Source: Gyrodactylus bullatarudis (lineage: Eukaryota; Platyhelminthes; Monogenea; Gyrodactylidea; Gyrodactylidae). Taken from it: DNA of 64,000 nucleotides. The position numbers and the translations under genes were made by a program. Within the stretch, counting starts at the first letter, position 1; every line of letters starts with the position of its first letter. The DNA lies in contig SSNU01000076.1 in the NCBI GenBank assembly GCA_012064415.1, forward strand, positions 30,523 to 94,522. Reading direction: 5' to 3'. The notes below the pieces were generated by a model, which was given only the letters and a program-made list of their open reading frames with translations, was not told the origin of the DNA and ran no database searches. This document shows positions 32,590 through 44,200 of the stretch, piece by piece.

Positions 32590-34771
32590 TTACTCTTTTA
32601 GATTGATGTAACGAAACTTTGGCTCGTATCCCATCAGTTCTTGCATATCTTCTGGGGCTATTTCAAAGTTGAACAAATCAAGATTTTCCTTTATTCTACT
32701 CTCATTGAATGATTTGGGAACAGTGCAAAGACCACGCTGGACATTAAACTTGAGACAGATTTGACCGGGTGTCTTTTGATACTTTTCCGACATTCTCTTT
32801 ACCATTTCCGATTGAATCATTGGCCTAAATAGATAAAATTACTTTACGGAGTCGATTCCTTAGATGAAATAGTAAGCTTCTACTCATCGAAAGAGGGGAA
32901 CAAAACGATGGCCTCTTGGTTTTTTATTGAAAGACTTTCGATTTTTTCGTCTCCAATCTTAGTCCTGAGAGCTTTTCACAATCAAAGATTATATAGATTT
33001 ATTTTTCATGAGTTTTTTTGATGAAAATAATATTTCAACTTCACGATTTTATTCCCTACTAACAAAATATGAGTCACATCTCTGATAAAGAGAGGCTTTT
33101 CCTGTTTTTTATGGAAGAGAAATTCACGAGCTATCAGATGGTTTAATTTAAATTGAAAGTCATTTTCCACTGTCTAAATATGGTAATAATCTTACTTCAA
33201 AGTAGTCAGGCATTTATTGAATCTAAGTAAAAAGGGGTAGAGAGGATAGGGTAATTCTTCACATGACTGTCATCGATAAGTATGAGGAAAAACAATTCAA
33301 CTTTCACCATAACTAGAAGAGACTTTATATATGATTTTTTTAAGTTTAATTGACTATAGGAAAAGAGAAGCTTCTGAAATTACATATGGTCTAGAGTCTG
33401 GCAAAAGAGCTGTTTGGTCCTTCTAAACAAGGGGTTCCAAAAACCCGCATTTACAGAAAAAGGAATTTTCATGATTTGTAGATCTTTGAAAAGTGACTAA
33501 CATATATAGTTTTAAGTTAAACTTTTAACTCATCTTCTACATACTATTAAGGCTTAAGATTTCTGTGCGATTGATATTTTTAAAAATTCATTGTTCAACA
33601 TACTTCTCATTTATTACGGATGGATTTACTAATGGAGAATAGGCCATAATCTTGATATCCTTGGAATGACAGTAGTCAATAAGCTTTTGGTTTGGAAAAG
33701 AAATTGATGATTCAATCTGGTTGACAGCCGGCTTAATTTTGGCTATAGCAAGGATCCTGTCAACCTGCTTCTTGTTAAAGTTTGATATTCCAATACTCTT
33801 GACGAGACCTTTGGCAACCAGCTCTTCCATAGCCTTCAAGATGAAAATTCCTTTTATAAGCACAAAAAATGCTAGATAGTAAGAAAAATTAAATGGATCC
33901 ATCCTCTTATATGAGCCTAATTAAAATAATTTCTTTAAACGACTTATTTGAAGGATTTGGCCGGTGGTAATTCTAGTCAATACATCACAAATACAACTTC
34001 AATAGGGAAAAGTTGAAAGCTTTTCCCTTTGATTTGGCAATGATGAAAAAATTCAATTTTAACACACAAAATTCGAATGAGAGGAATTAGCTGACAAGAT
34101 CAAGAAAAATTCTGAGAAACTTTGAAGTTTCGAATAACTTTGATTTTTTCTTTCTTTATACTGATACAAGAAAAATCGTGTAGTGTATGCTGGTTTTAGC
34201 CATTACTGACGTTAATACCATTAACTTAATAGTAGGAAAATATCGAATGCCAAAAATACATTGGTCTCAAATTAAGAAATGATGTTTATCCTAAATTTAT
34301 TCTGAACTAACCTTCCAGGTTTCTTCAAGGGGATAATCAAGATTCTCATGTTTCATGCCTAATTTAACCTCGGTTCCATTGTATACAAAAGCAGTAGGCC
34401 AATGAATCAAATACATATCTATGTAGTCAGTCTTGAGCAGTTCCAAACTCCTTCGACACGCAGGCTCAACCTGTTCTCGCTGATGGAAATTATTCCAAAG
34501 CTTAGTTGTGATGTATAGTTTTTCGCGTTTGTTATCTGGATTTTTCAACCACTCTTGAATGGCATCTCCAACCTGACCTTCAATGCAGTATATAGTGGCT
34601 GTATCAATATGGGTGTATCCACAATTCAAAGCATCTAGGACAGCTTTAAAAGTTTTTGTACGTTCTTCTGGCTAAGATTTATTTTATTAATAATTATTTT
34701 ACTGTTTGAGAAGCGGTACCTAATCCAAGTATTGGAATAGAGGAACCATCATATAACTTGATACTTTGCAT
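32590..34771 (-). CDS. aldo-keto reductase A
   Basis: NADPH-dependent carbonyl/aldehyde reductase of the AKR superfamily. Four exons: 34771-34703, 34671-34312, 33833-33604, 32824-32590, summing to 297 aa in frame (family usually ~315). Starts [19 protein letters not shown]. The catalytic tetrad is visible: Asp and Tyr in [12 protein letters not shown], Lys in TTKLWNNFH, His in MYLIHWP. Cofactor motifs [15 protein letters not shown] and [10 protein letters not shown] are present. Intron 1 is only 31 nt, while introns 2 and 3 are ~480 and ~780 nt with no coding content. It is a tandem paralogue of reductase B, 330 bp downstream of it in the same direction. Physiological substrate unknown. Confidence 0.95.
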
Positions 34772-35101
34772 TTTACAAAATTTTTTTGAAATTGTCAACT
34801 AATTTTAGAAGAGAAAGTCGATGAGAATAAACAGTTGTTTTAACCAATTCTCAACCGCTAATTTGAATCAAATTTTTTAGCTGACTTATTAGTTTCATTC
34901 AATGAGTTACACTGAAATTTTCGTTTGTTTTGCTGTTGAAACAACACACCCAATTGCTAAAGGAAATTATTTATTTAGTGTCACTACTATCTAGTAGTTT
35001 GACAATACTTGGTAAAATAAAAGTATTAGAATAAGTGACAAACGTAAACTAAAAATATTTATTTACTCAGACAAAATTATCTTTTTCCAATAAAAATCAC
35101 A

Positions 35102-36163
35102 CTAGAATTCATCCTTGGTTGGGTCCTCGGCGTGATGACCAACAAATCTTGAAAGAAAATCAATAAAAAATACGAGGAATTACTTTGCAATGTTATAAAA
35201 CCTATCTCTTTTCTCGACATCCTTCTCAAGTACCTTCATGTCCTCCTTGGAAATTTCAAAGTCAAGGATATTCAAATTCTCAATGACCCTCTCCTTCTTG
35301 GTTGACTTTGGCAGGACAATCATCTTTTTCTGATGGCAGTATTTAATGCAGAGCTGGGCTGGAGTTTTCTTGTATTTTTTGGCCATTTCGATAATCTTTG
35401 GATTCTCCAAGAGCCATTTACTAAAAGACAAAAAGTTATCTAAAAAAGGGCTTACTTTTCCTTGAAGAGGCCTGGATTGCCGAGTTGGGCGTAGGCCTCA
35501 ACTTGGATATTTTTGGATTTACAGAACTCAATTAGTTTCTCATTTGGAAAGACAATGGATGATTCAATTTGGTTAACGACAGGCTTAATTTTGGCAATCT
35601 TGAGTATTCTCTCAATTTGTCGCTTGTTAAAGTTTGAGACACCGATACTCTTAACCTTGCCGGACTCCACGAGCTTCTCCATGGCCTGCCAGGTCTCCTC
35701 GAAAGGATGAGTTAAACTTCCAGTGTTCTTTTCCAATGAGATCTCGGGTCCATCGTAGACATGTGCCATTGGCGAGTGGATGAGGAATAAGTCAATGTAA
35801 TCGAGTTTCAACTTTTCCAGACTCCTCTTGAGAGATGGGCCGACTTGTTCTTCCTCATGAAAGGTATTCCACAGTTTTGTCGTAATGTACAAATCTTCGC
35901 GTTTGTTATTTTTATCTTTTTTGAGCCATTCAGCGATAGCCTCGCCAAGTTTATCCTCGTTATTGTAAATCTGGGCAGAGTCAAAATGACGATAGCCAGC
36001 CTCGAGGGCATCCAAGACAATTTGCTTTGTCAGGTTTACCTCGGATTTCTTGGAAAAAAATCAGAATTGACCTACTTACATCAGGCTGAAAGAGACCCAA
36101 GCCGATAGATGGGATCTTGGTCCCATTATTCAAATCAATCATTGGCACATCAACCTTTGGCAT
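35102..36163 (-). CDS. aldo-keto reductase B
   Basis: Four exons: 36163-36080, 36048-35456, 35420-35184, 35147-35102, giving 319 aa, the normal AKR length. All three introns are tiny (31, 35 and 36 nt). Starts MPKVDVPMIDLNNGTKIPSI. Tetrad: Asp and Tyr in FDSAQIYNNED, Lys in TTKLWNTFH, His in FLIHSP. Cofactor-binding SIGVSNFN, VNQIESS and VLPKSTKKERV present. The C-terminus ends HHAEDPTKDEF. Shares exon phases with reductase A, so they are a local duplication. Role: NAD(P)H-linked reduction of aldehydes or ketones in the cytosol. Confidence 0.96.
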
Positions 36164-36560
36164 GCTTCTTCTTCTTCTTTTAAAATGAATACAACTCAAA
36201 TTATCTCTCGATTAAATATTACCTAATGCTTATCTAGATGAACCAATCAGAGTGAGAGAGTGGAAATGCAAATACAAGTTTTGTGTGTAGAAGAAGAATG
36301 GTTTTATTCAAAATTTCTCTTTCACTTGTTTCATCTCTCTCTATATCTGTAAAGACATTAATGAAGAAAAATAATCAGAGGGCATAGGGTATTTGTTGAA
36401 CTCACAAAACCTGTATCATGTTTTATCAAGATTGATTTTTACTCTACATTCAATGAAGAGAAGAGATCACAACCTACTTTGCTCAGCTACACACGCATGG
36501 ATAAAGATGAAATTTTGAATGGAGAAAGCCTGTCTCACTTTAAAGATGCGATCACTGCAC
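36164..36560. promoter_or_regulatory. upstream region of aldo-keto reductase B
   Basis: AT-rich 5' region. ACCAATCAGAG at 36241-36251 is a CCAAT-type box of the kind that recurs before ribozyme motifs, but no ribozyme follows. No gene. Confidence 0.35.
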
Positions 36561-36567
36561 TACAAAA

Positions 36568-37684
36568 ATGGTATTTTTAATTGGAAATACATCACAAGTG
36601 TTTGTTGTTCTTGTAACCTACTTCTTCAGATTTGTCTTCAAGCTGAAAAAAGAGTATAATATACTCAAAGATAGCGAGAGAGTTCGTCTTACGAATAGAG
36701 AAATCTTTAGGGTAACTAATAAGTCTAAAGTTTTATTGATTACACAGCTAACCCTAGATGACATTAAAACCTACATTTTATTTTACAATAAAATGAAAAT
36801 GTCATATAATAAAAAGAGAAGACCCACAGCAATCTGGAGGACTGTCAGGTATAATTTCTTGTACTGAAAAAGACAGATGCATTTCGAATTACATTTATCC
36901 TAGAGTTTACATTGAATACTAACTAGATTAATCAGGATCTAGGCATATTTTATTGATTGTATATCGTACCTTTTGGACGACTTTAATGGAAAACTATTTA
37001 TCGTTATGAAAGAGGATGGTCTCGTCATTAGAGACTTACCCCCTCGAAATCCATCCTAAGATGGTGAATTCTAATGGAAATCTTTGAATGATTTTCATTA
37101 TAAAACCATCAAACAGCTCACTTACATCTGTTAAGTCAGTGAAAAGCTGGACTTTTTCAAAGAGAACCAAAATATAGCAGGTACGCACCTCTTGGATCAT
37201 TTTATTTCTCAGATTCTTCTAAAGTAGTAAAATTTCTTGAAATACTCAACAATAGTTTTATTCATTTTGAAATAAATTTTCAGTTTCTGCAGGCAAGTGA
37301 AAATTTGTGAATCAGATACGTTCTAATTTAATATACAAGAATGCATTTCTCTGTGGTTTCATAAATAAATGCAGACTGTACCTTGCGAATCGGTCGGGAT
37401 TTTTCCTAGAAATAAAACTTTTGTCAACTAATTTAAAATCAACCAGACAAGCTCACATATATCTTGGGCGGGACTCTCTTAATTTTGGGCATAGAATTAA
37501 GTTAATCTTGGAAGAAACAAACCATTGGAATAATCTGGTAAAGTTACATGATAAAAGGCTTCTCACTACATTCAGAGGCTACATCAGAGAATCGCAGATT
37601 GAGAGGGAATTCATCCCCAGTCTGATGATTAACTTACATCATCTTGTGGCTAGAGAGAGGTTGAATAAGAAGAGAGAAGAATAA
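36568..37684 (+). pseudogene. element-like ORFs upstream of ribozyme A3
   Basis: Two frames, 36568-36867 (99 aa, basic, ending RRPTAIWRTVRYNFLY) and 37307-37684 (125 aa, with QAHIYLGRDSLNFGHRIKLI). No family recognised. Reason to link them to a retroelement: the 3' flank (GTTGAAACAAACTGCTAG at 37687) matches the flank after PLE copy 2 (14053), and a degenerate ribozyme motif follows at 38050. They may be remnants of an element different from the PLEs. Confidence 0.4.
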
Positions 37685-38049
37685 ATGTTGAAACAAACTG
37701 CTAGTACAACGATTTTCTGATAACAAATCAAGATTTCAACATGATTAGACGCTAACTCTGATCTTTGTTATCTAATCAAATCAATGTTTTATTGAATTTT
37801 TCTATACTTACATTCTTTTTGAGAACACTTTTCTTATGGTTTAATAATCTCAATAAGCGTTTCGATACGACTAAGTAATTTTTCTAGGATTTATAATCTT
37901 TTACACAATCTACTATTCTGATTTCGGTTCACGGAGAAGATTAGAAAACAAGCAAATATTGACAAAAGTAATGAGACTATGAATACAGGAACACTAATGC
38001 TTCCAACCGCCCATAAGTAAAGAATTCTTAGATCATTAGTAACAACAGT

Positions 38050-38096
38050 ATAAAGTCTGATGAGACCAGCGGGGAGTAAAACGTTTGTCTCTTATT
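38050..38096 (+). ncRNA. hammerhead-ribozyme-like motif, copy A3 (degenerate)
   Basis: AAAGTCTGATGAGACC at 38052 matches the family A core with a perfect CUGAUGA. The GAAA box is replaced by GTAAAA after an insertion, and AACGTTTGTC follows in the stem III position. The upstream pairing strand is absent. Probably inactive. Confidence 0.5.
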
Positions 38097-38472
38097 ATTT
38101 GTTTGTTCTCTAATGAACGTAAATCAGAATAGTAATATCTTAAATGGAGTTCAACAATATTGTATCTCTGTTCTGAATAAAAAAATGTTCTAGTCTTGTT
38201 TCTTCTAACACAGAACGAATCTAAGCTTTCTCATTTGTTTTAGACTTGATCTGTAAGCCAATAATATATATTCCTTAATTGAAATAATCCGAATATATAA
38301 AATTGAATTTCAATGAATTATTATCTTTTGAGAATTCGAAAAGTGATTGCTTTAGGACAGGAAAAAAATACCCATTTAATTATTCTCGATTCAGAGTGTA
38401 AAAAATCTATATAAAAACTGTTGTAATACATAAATCTAGAATGGATAAATCTATCTTTTGAGGTTTCTTTTT

Positions 38473-40388
38473 TCATTTTTGGCCATTTCGATGTAGCAAA
38501 AGTGAAATTAACTGCAAATTTTCAATGAAAACAGAGTGTCAGCCCAGATATTTACTAATGAGTGTTTTTATGAATTAAAGAGGTAAAAAAATATCACGAT
38601 CATGTCACGGTTCTACCAAGCAAGCGTAAAGTGAAAAATCTATTCTTACATCTTCAGCATCGAAACTAAAAGTTTTCTGTAAGAAGAGAAAGAAATGAGA
38701 ACATTCCTTAGAATCAAAAGGAAATACCGACGTCTCACAGATGCAGGAAAGTTTGTAACCTAAAATGGCCTCTGTGAGGTCCCAAGGTTGTTGTTGCCTT
38801 ACGAAATACTCCTTCATTTTTAACTAAAAATTTAGAAATTTACTCTGATGGTTGTCTCAGTTACAACCTACTTTGTAAATTTTACTCAGGGTCTGTATGA
38901 AAAGAGGTGAGTTCTATGAGCAAGGAACAAACTTTGGAGATAATTTTTTTGTTTTTACCCTAGGTTGACAGAAAATAAGTTGAGAAGTTCTCAATAAACT
39001 CACCAGAGAATTTGAATTGGCAACTGCATATTCTGGAAATTGATGGACTTTAGAGTCTTCTGAGTCCTCTTGAGTCTATATAAGAAAAAGAAGAGCATTA
39101 GTTTACGTCTGGCTTATTTTCCAAGTTCTGATGCAGGGTTAAAGATGCTCACAAATTCTGGATCTGAACTGGGCACCTAGGAAGCAATTAGACAGACATT
39201 TAGGGTTATCAACTCACAAGGTTAAACTTTATTTTATGTGATTAAAATAGTAACTTTCACATAAACTATATCAAACCTGTTCATGTTGCTCAGTTAACCT
39301 CTTTAAATAGAAAATTTTCATTTTTAAATCTTACAGAAGATTGATTTAAGGATGACTACATCTATGGTAAATTGAATGCAAATTCTCAGAAGCTTACTTC
39401 TGAGGTTTCATTATGCTTCTGTATCAGGAAATAACTCGGGTGTTATTCAAGTCTTACATGAGAATCCTATGTGAATAATTATCCATATAATTAAAAAGAA
39501 AATAGTTACATTTTCAACGAGGGCCTTTGGTGACTGAAAAATAAAGCTGTTTTTCCTTCCTAGCATGGCTTACACTTTCTGAGTATTCAATGGGTAAGTT
39601 CTAGAAGAGTTGAATTAGTCGAGAAAGTATACAACCGACTCCTGATTGAGTGACCTGGCCAATGAAAAAGTTTAAAAATCCTAATTTACTTCTGGCAATT
39701 TCTTTACTAGATTAAAAAGGAATAAATGATCCTTTACCCAAGAATTCTAGAGAAAGATTATTTCATAATTCAACCTGTATACTAACGTTTAAAGTGAGAT
39801 CAATCTGGAATGTGTTTAGAGTAGTAGTTAAAATTGTCTTACTTCATCGAATTCTTGAAGAAAAACTTGAGTTAAGCCATATCTCAATTTATTAGCTAAT
39901 CAAGAAATCTGGAAACTTTAAATTCCCTGCTTAAATACAGACTTGGAACATAATGAAGACAGTTTATGTAGAACTGAACTCACCTGGTTCAGAATTGAAG
40001 AGAGCTAGTGATTGAAATGACACTTTTCAACTAGGGGGTAACTCACTGTCATCCTCTAGGTTTAAATTTGAGAAATTCGTTGTACTCTGATATGTTGAGG
40101 GCTGGATAATTCCTTGATTAGGATCATGGGTCAATTTAAACGGACGGTAGGTCTTTTCTTTTGGGTTAAGAAGAAGGAAGAAGTATCATGAAAGACAAAA
40201 AAGTTACTCGTCTTGTGCTTTGGATTGACGCGGAGTCGTGGACGAAGAGTGGCCTTTTTCCTAGTGTAAGTTTTCATCTTCTTCCGGCTTTTCTTATCTA
40301 CTGGTCAGCAAAGGGTATGATTACTTGATTTCGAGCTATCCTTGTTGACTTTGGAGAGGAGAGTGAACTTTATTTTCTTCTTCACCAT
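38473..40388 (-). CDS. microexon-rich gene, 16 exons, 223 aa, unrecognised
   Basis: Reconstructed exons: 40388-40325, 40300-40208, 40157-40047, 40004-39984, 39853-39843, 39746-39738, 39701-39690, 39600-39574, 39533-39510, 39418-39398, 39176-39153, 39075-39004, 38892-38872, 38823-38728, 38676-38650, 38511-38473. All borders are GT-AG and the lengths sum to 672 nt with an unbroken frame. Exons 5, 6 and 7 are 11, 9 and 12 nt; intron 1 is 24 nt. The protein has a very basic N-terminus (MVKKKIKF, KKSRKKMKTYTRKKATLRPR), an acidic Ser/Glu-rich middle, and a C-terminal segment LTLSKIYKLKMKEYFVRQQQ PWDLTEAILGYK. It looks nuclear. No family recognised. Microexons 6 and 7 are the least certain. Confidence 0.7.
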
Positions 40389-41238
40389 ACTATTCTAATA
40401 AATGCTAGTGGTAATGAAGGAGAGGCTCGTTGTCAAGTCTAGCATAGTCTAAACTGTCGATAACGAAAGTAATCAATTTAATTGTAGTCGCAAATAGAGA
40501 TGATCACAAGGTTAAATGAGAAAGAGTTGACTAAATACGAATTTCTTCATTCTGAATCAAAATTTGGTCAGTCAATCAGATTGAAGCTTAAATCCAAGGT
40601 TCTACACATCAAATCTTAGCAGAAGAAGACAAAACGAATGATAATTTTAATTGATACATTTGAGCTATCCATGAGAAGTTGGCATTTGAAATCAGAGTGT
40701 ATTGATAGCAAGTAATCAATTGGTATTTTTAGCTAAAAATTGATGATTTACTCGGTGACCAATGAGCGAGCAGGGAATATTCTAGTGTTTATATAGCCAA
40801 TCAGAGAAGGGTTTGATTGTCGAGAACGTTCTGTAACAGAAGTTTATATTTGAAAGAGGCTTCTAGTTTTTTATTTTTAGTGAAAAAATATATTTTTATA
40901 TTTTCTTTAAGACTCTTTAAGACCATACAAGAAGAAGACGGCAAGGTTCAGCCTGATAATAATCTCAACTTTTAAAACTAGTTACTGAGCTGTGCTAAAG
41001 CTATCTTGGGAACAATAGATACTCTTTGTTCATTGGTCGACAAAGGTTTATGTACAGGTTAATTTTGTAATTTTATTACTTAAGAGTAGTTTCATAAATT
41101 AAATAGAAGATTTTAAGAGAGGTTATGGCTTACAATGACAGTGCTGTAACATCTATACACCTGAAATTATAATTAGTGAATAAAAAATTGGATTAATTCA
41201 AATAATAAATTTGAGATTTATTTCAATCAACTAGTATT
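40389..41238. other. intergenic region with CCAAT boxes
   Basis: Between the microexon gene start and the 3' end of the THADA-like gene. GTCAATCAGATTG (40568), GACCAATGAGCG (40758) and AGCCAATCAGAG (40797) followed by no ribozyme core. No gene seen. Confidence 0.4.
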
Positions 41239-44200
41239 TCACATGAAAATCTGAGAATTGCCAAGGAAATAGAGTCGGCATAAGAGTCTATCGAATATTT
41301 CTTCGGGTTGAACGTTTTCAGCTATAGAGAGAGATAGGCGAGTAAGGATTTGAAACAATAAAAGATCTAAAGGGAAAACTAACCTTGATTGGCAAAATTT
41401 CTCCAGCGGGCTTCTCCTTAATAAGGCTGTAAGCGCTCAATAGGAACTCTTGATAGTTTGGATAGAGGTTGGCCAGGTCGAAATCATAGAGGACCTTTCT
41501 GGAAATGTAAAAAAACAATTGGATAATTTCTTGGGTTAAAAATTTTCTCTCAGATTGTACCTTTCTCTAGCCTTGATAAAATTGACAAAATTTTCTTCCA
41601 TCAGGGTGATTATGTAGTTCCAGATGTTGGTGCCGACAATGGCTAGATTGGTCTTGGCTGAACGATCGTCTTTGAATATAATCTCAGCTAGCCGGGGGAT
41701 ACTCTCTCTTGTTGATACATAAATTTGCTGGGGGTAACTGGCCTGTTTAAGTAAACATGCTATGGCTTGGGCGTAACAAGCTCGAATATTCTCGCATTCA
41801 TCATAGCAATTAAAGTAGAGCATACTCAAAAGTCTGAAAATCTAATGAGACTATGTAGACTTACTTGACTTTGAGCTTGTCTGAGGGGGAAAACCTTAGT
41901 AGCATCGAGTGCTTAGTCAATAAAAGGATGGTTTTAGCGCATTGATAACGACAAGACTCTTCAGATGTCCACTCCGACAGTTTTACCAACCGGTCCAGGA
42001 TGAATGTATTACTAAAATAAGGATAATTAAAAGAACATACTCAAACCGATTGTCAAAATTTTGGCAAGCATAAATTTTTACATAGCACTGGATTAGGAGG
42101 GACTCGATTTCCGGTTCATAGCAACCATCTTTGATTCTCTTGGAGAGACTCTCAAGTATCGCAGATAAATCATTCACATTAATGTGAATAGCCTCTGTCG
42201 TCTGGGCAAGGGATTTGGCCAAGAGCAGGTAGAAATCTTTGTGTTTTGTTTGGAAGAAATTCTTGCTGAGAATGACTTTTGATATTAGGGTCTCGTCGAC
42301 CATGAGACATCTCATAAAGAATATTTTCTCCTCCGAAGAAAGGTTCTCTTCTTCTGCTCCATGAATTTGGATTGGTCTCAGAGAAATGTTCGCCTTCATT
42401 GTGACAAGAGAAGTCCAAAAATAGTTGAAATGGGCCTAGTAGGAAATAAGCTAAAAAGTCCTTACCTCTTGAGCTATGGAGACGGATGAACTGAGGAGAG
42501 TGTGGAAACGAGATTGAAGCTTTCCGATACTGCTTTTCGGGAGAATATAACGTAGTTGAAGCTTGTTTATCAAAATTATCATGTTATTGCCGATTTTACA
42601 GAGCATATCAGCAAGATACCAGTTCTCGCGGCGAATTAGGACAGCGAGTATCATTAGATAATTGTCCAAACTGAATAATCTTGACAAGATTGTTGTTAAA
42701 TTTCGAGGAGAAAAAAGAACACCTCTAACTTACTGAAGCTGTTGGGATAGCTCTGAAAAGGTGTGGAATTTTCTACTAAAGTATGCATCCAGAATCAAGA
42801 GTTCATCGAGAAATTCATTCTCATTCAAATCAAAAGAATCTGGTTTATGCCAAGTCTGGAGGTTCGTAAATATTGGTTGAATTAGATACTTTTGTCGGAT
42901 GAATCTTGGAATTTCATTTTTTCCATTCAAATTAACAATGGCCATGGCTGACATTTTCTTTAGGTGTAAATTCTTTTGTTCATAGAGATGGCGGCTGAGC
43001 ATGGTGAGGACTTGTCTAATTTCCTCTTCACTAGAAGTTAAAATAAGAAAATTCATGATAAATTTTCAAGAAATATCTAAACCTAGTTAATTCATATATC
43101 AAGATGGGAATTTATGATTTTTACAAAATTCTCAATTTTTCCATCAAAGAGTCGAATTTGATTTTTTTGAATCTAGAAATATATTGTTGATTTCAAATTG
43201 AGAGACTGATCAAAAGTTGATTTGAGAGAAAGACCAAAATAAAATACGAAAACCGATAATCATCATGAGAATTTCGATACATTCCTTATTTCATTCAGGG
43301 ATCTTGAACTGTCAAAATTTCATCGATTTTCACGTAGGGAAAATGATCCAAATATAAAAATTCAATTTTCCCACGAATTCAAAAATTTTTTCCATATCGT
43401 GAAAGTGGGCCTAATGATCTAGATTCCAAAAAATCTTGATCAAATTCGATTTTTAATGGAGAATTTTGTAAAGATCATAAATTCCCATCTTTATCATATT
43501 AAACTAGGCTTACTTGAAACTCACAATTTGAGAGCCTTTGGACTGTAATGAACTGAACTAAGTAGACTCAGCCAGAGGATGAATATTTTGGTTTGACTCT
43601 CATCATGACAGGTCGTAGAAAGGATCCTTTTCAGCTCTACCAAAAGAGCTGGATAACTGGCAAAGATCTCATGGAAGAAGGGACCTGAGCCAGATCGAAC
43701 GACACCAACCAGTTTTTGAAGGAATGAAGCTAAAGAGAGAAATACATTGAAATTGATCGGTGGATAAAAAGTTGAGCAAGTTTCTATCTTACTGAACAGT
43801 TGGAGAGCTGCATTGGAATTTCTAAACTTTTCATCGCAAAAGTGAACTGAGACAACGTTGATCATAACTTTGGAGAGCCAGTCACCTTCGCCAGTCTCTG
43901 GTTCAAGAGCTAGGAGATAGGGCGAGATTTTTGAGTCAGCAAATAATCCTCGCATTATATGCATAGCTAAGGCTCTGGGATCATCGTCGGTCTGAAAGTC
44001 AAATTCTGAAGACTTGCTATCCTCAAGGCTGATTCGATAGAGCATTTTGATCCAACGATCTAACTGGTCCATCTATCATTAATAAAAAGATGTTACTTTG
44101 ATATTGAAAGGGGTGATAGAAGGGAACTTGCAAGCTTTTGATTTGAATATAGATAGTGAGTCTTGCGCGAATTCGAAGAGATCATGGCATAGAAAGCGCT

